Assembly: GCA_003117195.1 (NCBI GenBank)
Contig: BDSI01000029.1
Coordinates: forward strand, 558,001-622,000
Length of the DNA stretch: 64,000 nucleotides
Source of the DNA: Eudorina sp. 2006-703-Eu-15
Taxonomy: Eukaryota > Chlorophyta > Chlorophyceae > Chlamydomonadales > Volvocaceae
Direction: 5' to 3'
Shown here: piece after piece, positions 1 to 14,409 of the stretch
How the letters are laid out: each line of letters starts with the position of its first letter
How positions within the stretch are numbered: position 1 is the first letter of the stretch
Notes under the pieces: model-generated
What the model was told of the DNA's origin: nothing
What the model saw: only the letters and a program-made list of their open reading frames with translations
Databases searched by the model: none
Position numbers and translations under genes: made by a program

Positions 1-17
1 GCCTGCACTAGGCTAAG

Positions 18-2267
18 AGCGTCTTCCGCCGCGTGGTCCCCGCGGGCACCTTCGCCTCGAGCAGCTTCGCCCGCGCCTTTTTCCGAGAGAAGGGTTGCAT
101 GCGGTACGACAAGAGCACGTGCTTCGAGCTCGACAGCGAGTTCTACGAGGTACGACAGGGGACCGCACACATTGGAATCGTTGCATGGGCGGGTGGGTGT
201 GCTCCATCCGACGGCGATGTTGTGCACCGGCAAGGCACAACACGACCGCGTGCATGCCGAGTTCGTGGGCGGGCGGGGAATGAGGGGAGGGATTGGGGAG
301 GGCGGTGGGACAGTGACCCTATGCATCGTCCCTGGTGGGGTGCGGGGTTGGCATGTCACTGCACGGTCTGGTCGGCAAGGGGCGGGTGAGGCGGCTATGG
401 TTATGCCGTACCTGAATCCTAATGGTGGAAACGGTGGAACGGTCGTGCGATGCGCTCGGAACGAAGACCGACCGCTCTTATATGTCGTCCGTCGTCCAAT
501 ACTCCTCCAGCTCCTCTCCGCACCTTGGCGTTGGACAGCCAAGGTGCAGCCGGGTCCCCGGCTCACGCACGCTGCTGCTGCGACGGCTTGCAGGATCCAC
601 ACGCCACCACCTGGGTTTGGGTGCGGGAATCGGCTGTCCTGTTGTGACAGGTGACGATTCAACGGTCGGTCGACGGTTCGCATGCGACTTGTCACCTCCT
701 GGACCGGCCGTGCGTTGAATCCTTGCACCGCCTCACCCATATCACCCCTTCATCCCCACAACCTCCCCCCACACCAACCCCCTCACCTCCTCACCCCCCC
801 ACCCCGCCCCCGACCCCTCACCCCCCTCACGCAGGTGACCCACAACGGACTGGATGTGATGGTGCGGCGCATGCTGACGGAGATGCACCTGCTGGCCCGG
901 GACGAGGACGCTGACGTGGCATACAATAACTCCAGGCACGTTGCGTGTGTTTGTGCAAGCCCGCCGTGACTGTCGGAAGGAAGAAAATACAGGGGGCAAG
1001 GCGGTAAGTAAGGTCGAGGCCCCCGGCACGCACTTGGAGGGGGCAGACGCGTTGCTGACTGGCGGCGGGCTGCTAATATAAAAGCAAGGTCTCGGTAATG
1101 CGCCAACGTTTCAGTTTGTTTGTATTTTGTAGAGTGGCTTCAGTCGTGCATGGGCCTGCTGCGTGATGCTCTGCGAGCGAATGTTCCTGCTGCTTCGTTC
1201 CGCCAACCCACCCAGGTACCGCTTCATGGCGATCGTTGGCGCCAACGACCTGTACGAGGGACTGCAGCAGGCGGCCGAGCTGTTTGTGGACTATTCGATT
1301 TCGCGATACGACGAGGTGACGATGTTGCACACGGTGGGTAGCGGAGCGGTGGGATGTATGAAGCGCTGGGACGGGGTGAGCTGACCAGCGGTGCGGGGAC
1401 GGGGTGAGCGAACTACGTAGCTGGCAGGGGCGCCCAAGCTGTCAGCGGTAGGCGGCGTACAGAGAGAACTTGAACCTACCGTCGTGAGGTGTTGGAGCTG
1501 CGCGCGGCCTGCCCTGCTGCGGCTTGGTGGACCTTGGGGATTATGCGACGCACACGCCTGCCACTCAACCCGCCTCTGATGACACCTGCCGGTCCTGCCC
1601 GATCTCTGGGAGCCGTCTTATGGACGGCTCTAGGAAAAGCATTCTTGCCTACCTGTTGACACTTGCGTCTTTGTTTGGCCAACCGGAGAGCGAACTTTGA
1701 AAGTGCCACGTGCGCGGACAAGCAGCAGATGCATGCAAACCGGCAACGAATTACGTACAACCTGGCTGCGTGTGCTCAATAGGTGACCTGCAGGCATTGG
1801 GTTGGAAACCGGCGAGAACCACAATGAGAGTAGGGATGGACTCGACGCTGTTGGGCAGGTTGCCCTGACCATTACATACCCCGGTCAGGATACGGGTCCA
1901 CCTTGTAAAGGTTACATTACATATACCCCGTTGCCCCACATGTCACAATACAATAATGGCATCCATGCATGTACGTAACCCCGCTGCGCCCGGCACGCAG
2001 GTCCTGCTGGCTGTGTCGGTGGTGCTGGTGCTGGCCTTCTTCCTCTTCGTGCTGTGGCCCCACATCCGGAGGCTGCTGCGGGATGCGGCCCGGCTGGGTG
2101 CGCTGCTGAGCATGGTGCCCCCCGAGATGGACGTCCGGGCGCACGTGAGGGCGGTGCTGCGGAGGTCCGCGGGCAGGGCGGCGAAATCGACAGCAGCAGC
2201 AGCGGCAGCCGCCACGGCATCAGTGGCAGCAGCCACGCGTCCACCACCGCCACCACCACCGCCTTAA
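18..2267 (+). CDS. 3' part of a spliced membrane-protein gene, TmcB-like (host gene, 5' end outside window)
   Basis: Four exons can be chained: about 18-149 (donor GAG|GTACGA), 835-~939 (acceptor CACGCAG), 1133-1333 (acceptor TTTTGTAG, donor ACG|GTGGGT) and 2001-2267 (acceptor CACGCAG, stop TAA). Exons 1, 3 and 4 join in phase 0; the end of exon 2 is uncertain. The last exon encodes a hydrophobic helix (LLAVSVVLVLAFFLFVLW), a basic stop-transfer stretch, then LLSMVPPEMDV and an Ala-rich, Pro-ending tail. Exon 3 carries the segment RFMAIVGANDLYEGLQQAAE. The TM-basic-LLS..P.EMDV pattern resembles, from memory, the C-terminal part of large chlorophyte 'tiny macrocysts B' membrane sensor proteins. 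That assignment is recognition only; the exon structure and TM helix are read from the sequence. The introns hold Pro/C-rich simple sequence, as often in chlorophytes. Confidence 0.6.
1879..1925 (+). repeat. 3'-end fragment of tRNA-derived SINE family 1, inside a host intron
   Basis: About 45 bases containing GGATACGGGTCCACCTTGTA match the 3' end of the fuller copies at 6330-6618 (same strand) and 40850-41146 (opposite strand). It sits in the last intron of the TmcB-like gene, just before the final exon. Only the tail is present, so this is a truncated insertion or an old remnant. Confidence 0.6.
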
Positions 2268-3904
2268 GCGGACGCTGCTGGGCCCGCAGCAGTGGTTCAC
2301 AGGGACTGCAAATGCCTAACGTTGCAGCGTGCGAACGGTGCGCGAGCCCCTTGCCGGAGTCAGGCAAGGAGCGGGAGGCATCTACGGAGCCCAGTCCAAC
2401 GGGAGGGAGAATGGATGCCCCCACGCAGGTGAAGAGACTGCACGGAGGTGGGCACCGTCATGGACTACTGCAGACAACGGAATAAGTGACGAGCGATGGT
2501 TCCTACGAAAGCTACGCGCAGAGGGCGGCAGAGGTGCGCTTCAGCCGCGCAGGCTGTGCATCTCGATCGGAAGACAAGTCGGTGCTCGTGCGACTGCAAT
2601 CAGCTTCCGGAGGATGAATTGGTGGCCGGTTGGATATATGTCCTGTAGGACTGATTGAACGCATGGAGCAGTTCATAGCTAGTGATGTATTCGTAACGAA
2701 CATATACATGTATACTTGCAATTGGTCGTTGGACGCATGCGCCGCGACCAGTCCAGCTGGGTGTGCTAGCTATCGTGCGTGTGCCAAAGCCGCGACGAGG
2801 CGTTTCATCCACATGTCCGTGTGTTTCGACACGTTTGGCCACTTGCCAAATAAATAATTGCGTTTGCAGTAGTCATCCTTGGAGCGGCGGGGTACACGCC
2901 ACGCCGTTTGTATGTCCTGGCCTCCTGGAGTACGTCTATTACACACTGTTGCCGCCACCGGTGCTGCCACCGGCGCCGGCGTGTGTGTGTGCGTGTGTTG
3001 TGGAGTTGTGTGCTTGTGTTTCGGGTATCGGCTTGCTTTTACTTTCGCATTCGAAAGACTGGTGTGTTTTGGTGCATTGCGACCGATGGACGGAGGACAT
3101 GCTCGTGCGAGCCAGTGGTGGGCGAGGGGTTAAGTATGTGTGTATGGACGTACTTACTGATGATGAGGAGTGTGATGCTCCCAGCCACCGGCAGAGAGGG
3201 GATACACATAGAGCGGATACGACCATGGACGCAGGGGCGGGGTGCTGGTAATGTGCGTGGCAAGTGACGGGCGGGGCGGGTGGGCAGCATGGTCGAGCCC
3301 CACGCTAGTCCAACCAGTGCAGGGCCCAAATGGCCGCATCGGGTATCCTATGGAGCTGCAGCAACCACCCCGTGATTGGAGCAATCCACGTGCGTGGATT
3401 GCTTCACACTAACTTTTACGGTATAAAAATTCTTATTCTGTGTGCGTGTATCACGATATCGTGATCGTTACGATGGGAGCGAACAATACTCAGAATTGAT
3501 GTATACATTAGTGGTATTGCATCGGAAACTGCTGTTGCACGTATGACATACCCTTCCCGTACAGTACATATGGTACGTGTGAGGGGCGTGCTCTGCGTGA
3601 GAGGGACGCGTTCCGCGGCTGCTCCTTCGCCACCTGAACGAAGTAAGGCACACAGCCGTGACCTACTTCACGGCTCCTAACAATGCGTGATTCAACTGTT
3701 GTCGCGAGGCTATACGGATTGCTTGCTTGCGGCTGCTGGGCGGTTGCCGCGCGTAGTCTCTAGGCTGGGTTGCCGGCGGGCAGACCGAGTTATCTATGCG
3801 TGCAGTGATGGAAGTGCGCATCATCAGCGGTAGCACCCCTGCATGCATGGGTGGGCGCCCCGCGCGGTTCTCGCCCTAGCTAGGGCGGACAGGCCTGCCT
3901 GGCG
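2268..3904. other. No gene seen; small palindromes
   Basis: This is the 3' flank of the TmcB-like gene. It has stop codons in all frames at short intervals and (TG)-rich patches near 2985-3000. A perfect hairpin lies at 3381-3402 (9-bp arms GCAATCCAC/GTGGATTGC), and the 14-bp palindrome TCACGATATCGTGA lies near 3450. No supported coding region, TIR pair or RNA gene was found. Confidence 0.5.
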
Positions 3905-4301
3905 GCTTTTGTTTGTGATGCGTATGTACGTGCCAGGGCTCGCGAACGTCTTAACACGACAACGAACTGCAGTGCCTGACCGCCGGCGCCGGCGCCGGCG
4001 GTGACTTCCTTGCACTCACTCTCTGAATGGCTTTTGTTTGCGACTTACACTGCTGCTTTCTTCCACATAAAGACCTGTGGGCCCTGGGCCGGCCAATGCC
4101 GGTCTTATCAAGCTCTGTCTGCCTCCGGTACCTGCCGACAACGATCGATGCCGGATCTGACAAAGCACACGCCACTGTGTGCTTGTCGAGGTTGCTGTCG
4201 TGGACTACCTCCGATGATGCTGATGCGGTGTCGGCATGGACCCATGGCCAGCCAGCTGCCGTGCATTCCCGGGTACGGGCCGGTTAGGGTGTGGTGTGGA
4301 C
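3905..4301. repeat. Duplicated segment D (left part), paralogue at 29725-30170
   Basis: Roughly 400 bases align with 29725-30130. Both contain the GC-rich palindromic stretch CTGACCGCCGGCGCCGGC, GCCGGTCTTATCAA and GTGCATTCCCG. The similarity resumes after the hAT element (from 5455, GCTTGCAGCATT). Segment D was therefore one piece before the hAT insertion. No conserved reading frame is visible. Confidence 0.65.
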
Positions 4302-5454
4302 CAGTGTTGCTATCTTCCAAAACGGGGACCGGCCTGTCGCCAGTAGCCAAAAAACCTTTGGCAGGGCAGATTTTGGGGGGCTTCCTAGGTGCCAGGAAAT
4401 AAAAACCTCCGAGGCAGGGTGGAAATATTTCTGCGTGTTTCGACAGCAGGGCCACTGTTACCACAGCGACGACAGGGTTTCTAAGTCCATGGAGGCCTGA
4501 AGCGCGCTTTCCTTGCGTCGCGGATGCATATGGGAGGGTAACCAGGAGTTGGGGACACGGCATTCGAGTGTGTTTTGGCTACTTGGATTAGGAATGGGCG
4601 GCGCGTGCTAAATTGAACTTCCATAGTGTTCTGATGTTTGAACATCAAGATACCACCAACATCAAGATTTGCCTTTCTGTCTTGCCAGATGAATACAAAT
4701 CAACAATATGTATTGAATCAAAGTTTCAAGATGCAAAGGGATAGCGTACCGAGTGCCAACGAGTTCTCCAGTTCCGATGGCCCAAAGTCCGGGTCTCACC
4801 GCGGCTTTTTCGCACCCTGTTTTTGCCTTACATTTGCTATGTAACTATTGATAGCAAACTTTAGAGGTTCACGTCTGCTGCGGGCGTGCAACTGAAGGGT
4901 TGCATGCCTGCCGACGGACCAAACAACTACAGTTTCACGGCAAAACAAGGATGCTTCAAGCTTGCTTTGTGATCATCTGCTTGACAGACGGATGTGGTAG
5001 TGCAGAGGCGACTATCGTTACCATAGTGCCGATACGGTGACCGCCGTCGCCGGCGGCGCGTACTGCAGGATGGTTTCGGGGCTGCCGACGTGTTTGGGCT
5101 TGGCGAATCTATGCACGCCAATCCCCCTTCAACATCAACGACGCCCCCAATGGTAACCTTTCACTCTCTCACACTGTTGCGCGGTAATAGAGTTTTCCTT
5201 CTAAAGCAAGCGGCCTGTACGGATTATAGGGGGCCCCGCCCTTTTCCGGCTTCGAGGAAGCCGACCCCTACTTGTTCCCTGCGCCTGCAGATTTCCAGGC
5301 CTTTTGGTAGTCTGGAAAATAGTTGGCAGGGCAGATTTCCGGCTCTCCACAGCGTCAAATAAATGAAATCTCGCAGGTTTTTTGGGGTCCGGGAAATAGA
5401 AAATTTCCGGCTTTTTTGCCCGTAAATATTTTTTTATTTAAGATAGCAACACTG
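4302..5454. mobile_element. Non-autonomous hAT element with 15-bp TIRs and 8-bp TSD
   Basis: The ends are perfect inverted repeats: CAGTGTTGCTATCTT at 4302-4316 and AAGATAGCAACACTG at 5440-5454. Both sides are flanked by the 8-bp direct repeat GTGTGGAC (4294-4301 and 5455-5462). CA...TG ends plus an 8-bp TSD are diagnostic of the hAT superfamily. The paralogous segment at 29725-30170 runs across the insertion point without this element, giving an approximate empty site. The 1153-bp element has no transposase; most of its interior is a copy of the Y-end repeat (4580-5275). It contains the subterminal motif GGCAGGGCAGATTT near both ends. Confidence 0.9.
4580..5275 (-). mobile_element. Y-end repeat copy 1 (partial), carried inside the hAT element
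   Basis: This copy matches the copies at 33338-34299, 48654-49650, 56522-57501 and 59373-60416, but lacks the end that bears the GGGCGGGGCCCC hairpin. It ends with the family's other terminus (...GACCCCTACTTGT). Strand is given relative to the ACAAGTAGGGG end as 5' start. It has no open frame of interest. It lies between the subterminal parts of the hAT element, so it was either captured by the element or inserted into it. Confidence 0.7.
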
Positions 5455-6320
5455 GTGTGGACCCGTCATTGCTTGCAGCATTGGTAGTGGACGGGGGAGG
5501 ATGGAGGGAAATGCAAGGTTCGGACGTTGAGGGCCGCCACGGGGCGGCGGGAGCCGTGGTACACCTCAGCGTCGTCGCGTGCATGCACGATATGTTGAGT
5601 AGAACAGCTGCCACCGTACGTACATTATACGACTTGCCCCATGACGTAAATACAGTGTCTGGTGAAACAAATTACTGCAGGATTCACTGTAACACGACTC
5701 GTCAACTGCTGGATGGGCGCACTGGGCGTGTTAAGCACTTCCACGCACCGCGAGATAGAACTACGCCCTTCAAACCGGAAAAAAAGGAATGGACCTTCGA
5801 TGACCCGGGGGGACATTAAGAGATCATCGGTGACCCGCTGAGACCCTTGGGGACCCTCAAAGACCTTCACACAGACCTGCAGAGATCCTTGGGGACCCTC
5901 GGAGACCCTCGGGGACCTTGAGGGACCATTGGGGACCTTCGGCGGCCCTGGCGGACTGTGGGTGCCTGGGACAGCGTGTGGGGGCCTGGGACGCCGTGTG
6001 GGGGCTTCCGCCCGGGAAGCTGTCCGTCCAGCGAGGTAGCTGTCCACCTGAGTAGCCGTCTACCCTGGTAGCTGTCCACCCGCGTAGCTGTCCAGTGACA
6101 AGGTTACGCCCTCCTTTGCCCCCACTTTTGCCACTACTTGACTCTACGCCTGCTCCTAGTGCCTAAGACCTCCCAAATTGCATCGGGGCCCCAGACCTCC
6201 GCACTGTATGAGAGCACCGTTCGGACTTGCGTCTGAAAGCAGCGCAACATGATGTCCGGAACCCACAATCAAGCGATTAACCTCAAGCTTCGGTACGAAG
6301 CAGCGCGGAGGCAGCTTTTC
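5455..6320. repeat. Rest of segment D, then degenerate GGGGACC and GTAGCTGTCC tandem repeats
   Basis: Segment D resumes at 5455. From about 5795 to 5960 the sequence is a degenerate array of GGGGACC-like heptads (GACCCTTGGGGACC and similar). From 6010 to 6095 it is an array of GTAGCTGTCCACC-like units. Open frames here are compositional. No gene is supported. Confidence 0.6.
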
Positions 6321-6329
6321 TCCCCGCGT

Positions 6330-6618
6330 CATACAGCTCCATACGACAGGAATCGAAAAGGGATCTCCGGGCCATACCCGGTTCGAATCCCGGTTCCCTC
6401 CCCGCCGTGTGATTCGGCGGGTCTGGGGCGGCTTCCAGGAGAGGCAATTCTGGCGCGCTGGTAACCTGGTGTGGTGGCCGGTATGGCTGCATGACCCCCC
6501 CGGGTGATGGAGGATGGGTGTGCAGTCCTTGGTAGGGGTTCGTTGATGAGCTGAGGCGCCTACGAGCTATCTGGGCCCGTTGGAACGGGAAACGGGTCCA
6601 CCTTGTAACGGTTGCAAA
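6330..6618 (+). repeat. tRNA-derived SINE, family 1 (plus copy)
   Basis: A pol III B-box-like motif (GGTTCGAATCC, about 6383) is followed by a body that matches base for base, with scattered changes, the minus-strand copy at 40850-41146. It ends in GGGTCCACCTTGTAACGGTT. The tRNA-like T arm is imperfect, as expected for a SINE head rather than a working tRNA. Shorter 3' pieces of the family lie at 1879-1925 and 27328-27420. Confidence 0.7.
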
Positions 6619-6640
6619 TAATACGTAGATCATGGGATTG

Positions 6641-6780
6641 AACCAGCTGATGCCCTTAATAAATGAAACAGCTGATGCCCTTAAATGAGCCAGCTGATGC
6701 CCTTAAATGAGCCATCTGATGCCCTTAAATGAGCCAGCTGATGCCCTTAAATGAGCCAGCTGATGCCCTTACATGAGCCA
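6641..6780. repeat. 22-bp tandem repeat, about six copies
   Basis: The unit is close to AAATGAGCCAGCTGATGCCC plus TT. One unit has CCATCTG in place of CCAGCTG, and the outer units are degenerate. It begins about 20 bases after the end of the SINE, so it may be the SINE's own expanded tail or a flanking satellite. Confidence 0.85.
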
Positions 6781-8487
6781 AAATCAGGATGAAGGGGATG
6801 TGGATGGAGTAGTCGGCCGCACAGTCGCGCCGATTCACTGTCGCCATCCATGGCAACTTCCCCAGCAGTATGTGCAGCAGTCGTCGAGGCCCAACAAAAA
6901 CCAGCCATCCTAGTGATCAGCCCCTGCCAACTCGGAGGTTGAAAACCAACGCTTTCCAGTGGGTACACAAACCAACCGTAAACATCATCACCCTGAACCT
7001 GTCCGCCGCCAGCCGCTGTGCGCGGAACGAGCGACGCAATCCACGCACGCATAAAGTGTAAGGCACGGTATGCGAACCAAAACGGCGTCATTATGGCAGT
7101 TTCAGAACTAGTCGGCAGAGGCTTGCCTACAGCTCAGGTACAGCGTCAGGCAAGAGCGAGGATGGCAGGCTCGCTACAGTTGATGACTAATGATTATTAC
7201 CGCGGAGTCCTCTGGAAACCTCCAACCCGATCTGCCTGAAATTGCTGTGACACTGATGACCGGTGAAAGGCTGTCAATGCGCGGTGCTGTATGTGCACTT
7301 ACATTCCTTGACCCATTCACTGTACGGCACAAACGCTGTCATGACAGAGCATGCATGTACGGATTGCATGATGCGGACTGCGGGAAGATGTAATAGAAGC
7401 TGGCTGCCAGGAAGTCAAAACTCCGCTGACAGTTTGAACCAAAGCTCGGCTGACGTGACTCCTGCTGACCGCGCTGGCTGTGTGCAGATAGGTGGCTGGC
7501 CCGGAACGGATCACTGGCGCCAAGAGCGGATCTTGTGATCGCGTTGCGCATACCTAGCCTCGCAGACTGGTCGTGACAATATATAGTACACAAATAACTC
7601 GAAAGTCCTTCGCACACAATGCGGCATAGATTGATGGTCTATTACGCTCACGAAGACTTGCTTCGAGAGCCAAACGACAAAGATGCGTTTGCTCTCTTCG
7701 CACACAACGGTCAGTGTAAGGGTACGGCAAGATGCCGACCGATGCCGCTATGTCAGACACAGACCAGCAGAACCTAACCCGGAAGTACACCTAGCTAGCT
7801 ACTACCTGCTGACAAGTCTGAACGGCACTGATCCCTAATCCGAACAAGTACGGAAACGTGCCGCGCCGCGAGATCAGAGCAGCGCGGTGGCTCCAAACGC
7901 ACTGGGCAGTACACTCGCTCTGGCACACATCCTGATCACCTAAGCCGGGCGGCGATGACAAGCGCCCACTGCACAACTCGATGCAAACGATAGAAAACGC
8001 GGTAAACACACGAATGCGCCTAAAGCGCCATCTGGAAAGTCCCAGGCAAAAGCAAATCAATTGTTCATGCAACAGATCACGGGCACCAAAGCGCCCGCCA
8101 TTCATAGACGGACTGCGAACTGTTCACACAATTGATCATGCTCACCACACTTCGCGCTTTGGCGCTGCGTAATGGTGTTAACGGAAAAACGAAAACACAA
8201 ACTACGACAGTGTCACTACTATGTCGTGACAACGAACGCTGACCATACACAACGCCAATTCACGGTAAATCTGAACGGAATCCCCGCCCGCGACACGCAC
8301 CCAGGCACATGCACAACTAACGCCATAACATGCATATACATAGTGTAAGTCAGGCTTACAGCCCCGACCAAGGAACGAACGGTGAGCAGTCGAAAGAGCT
8401 CGACTATGACATATTTTGTTATCTGCATCGCCTCGCGGTCGAGTACAATAATAATTACTGCTTGCCTCGAGCGTTACAACCGGTTCG
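6781..8487. other. No gene seen
   Basis: About 1.7 kb with only short open frames, none with recognisable motifs or convincing splice-linked partners. There is no clear TIR, LTR or tandem array. It could be the 5' flank or leader of the tyrosine-recombinase element that follows. Confidence 0.4.
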
Positions 8488-13170
<4,683 letters not shown>

Positions 13171-13307
13171 GTGTGTGTGTGAATCGTTACATATCTGCCG
13201 GGCCGACACTGGCCGGGGGCGCTAACCCGCCCCATTCGGGAGACCGCCGAAGCACTCTCCCCCGTATTCGGGGGAGAGGGGCGTAAGGGGCCTCTGTCAC
13301 CTCGCTC

Positions 13308-14376
13308 TCAACCAAGGGCGCGCGCCCGATCCCTGGGGATCGGTGACAGCTGTGCCCCCTCAAGGGATTGGGCGGAAGCCCATCCCGGGCGGTCTGGTGA
13401 ACACGGGTAGGGCCCCGCACCACCGTACTCGCCGCACCCGCACGCCTCGGGGTGGGCGTTGTGGAGTTGGCTGTTGCCAGGCAGCGGGACCCCGTCAACC
13501 GCCAGGCGCCACAGTGTTTCCTTGTGCTCCCGTTCCCACTTGATGTCCCAAAGCCGCTGTAGAGTGGCAGGCGCGCTTGATGCCGGGGGGTGTGCCGTAG
13601 GGCCAGCTACGCCGTCTGTCTCAAGCTGTCCCCGGGCCTCCTGCTCGTATTCAGCATGCAGTCGTGTCCGGGCTGCCGCCACCTCGTGTATCTGCAGCTG
13701 TGTCGCCAGTCGGACCGTCAGGCCACTAAGTTTGACCGTCAGCGAGTTGGCTAGCCTCCACCCCCATCCGGTCCACAATCCGCCGACGGGTCTCTTCCTC
13801 GGACTCCAGGTCCCCCGCCCGCTCGGGGTGGCCCAACACAGCTGCTGCAGCTCCCCGCCACTCGTCACTGATGTCGGCGATTAGGCGGTGGATGGCCGTC
13901 AGGGTCGGCCCTCGCCTGAAGGTCGTGGCCTCATGTGGCGCCAGGTGGTCGCGGACCCACGCGTCCCATCCAGCACCGGCTGCGGGTGCCTCGCCGGCTG
14001 CACGCGCGACCCGCACTGCGTCCCCTACTGTGCGAAGCTTCCCGCAGGCTGCCAGTCGTGTGTGCCGCCTCTCCAGGCCGGGCCACGTTGACGGTTCCGC
14101 GGTGTCCCGCGTCTCCACCGGCGTGAAGTCCGGGTCCGTGTCGCCTGTGCGGTCCTCCGTGCCATCTTCCGCTGCCCCCGGAGTGGTGTTGGGTAGGAGT
14201 GGGTTCCCCCACAAGGGGATGTTGAAGCACCAGTCGCCGGCCACCGGGAGTGGGGATGTGTCCACGTCTTGCACCGGCGGGAGGCGGCTGAGGGCCCCCA
14301 TGATTCTGCGGATGTCCTGGGGCAGCGATGCCAGTCCAGGCAGCGTGTCCGCGCTGTCTGGTGGGCCTGCCGTCAA
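13308..14376 (-). pseudogene. LINE ORF2 C-terminal region (copy B)
   Basis: This continues the LINE protein after the stop at 14410: two overlapping minus frames (13726-14376 and 13308-13868) linked by one frameshift near 13770. The end carries the CGCGEYGGAGPYPCSP knuckle shared with copy A. The Ala/Arg-rich stretch with GWRLANSLTVKLSGLTVRLA is almost identical in copies A and B, so both belong to one recently active family. Confidence 0.7.
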
Positions 14377-14409
14377 TACTGAGCTGGGGCTAAGATTCGG
14401 GTGGTGGTG

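Noticed and set aside
6370..6420. tRNA gene on the plus strand (B box GGTTCGAATCC)
   Set aside because: The T stem has a central mismatch, no full cloverleaf can be drawn, and the body repeats at 40850-41146. It is a SINE head.
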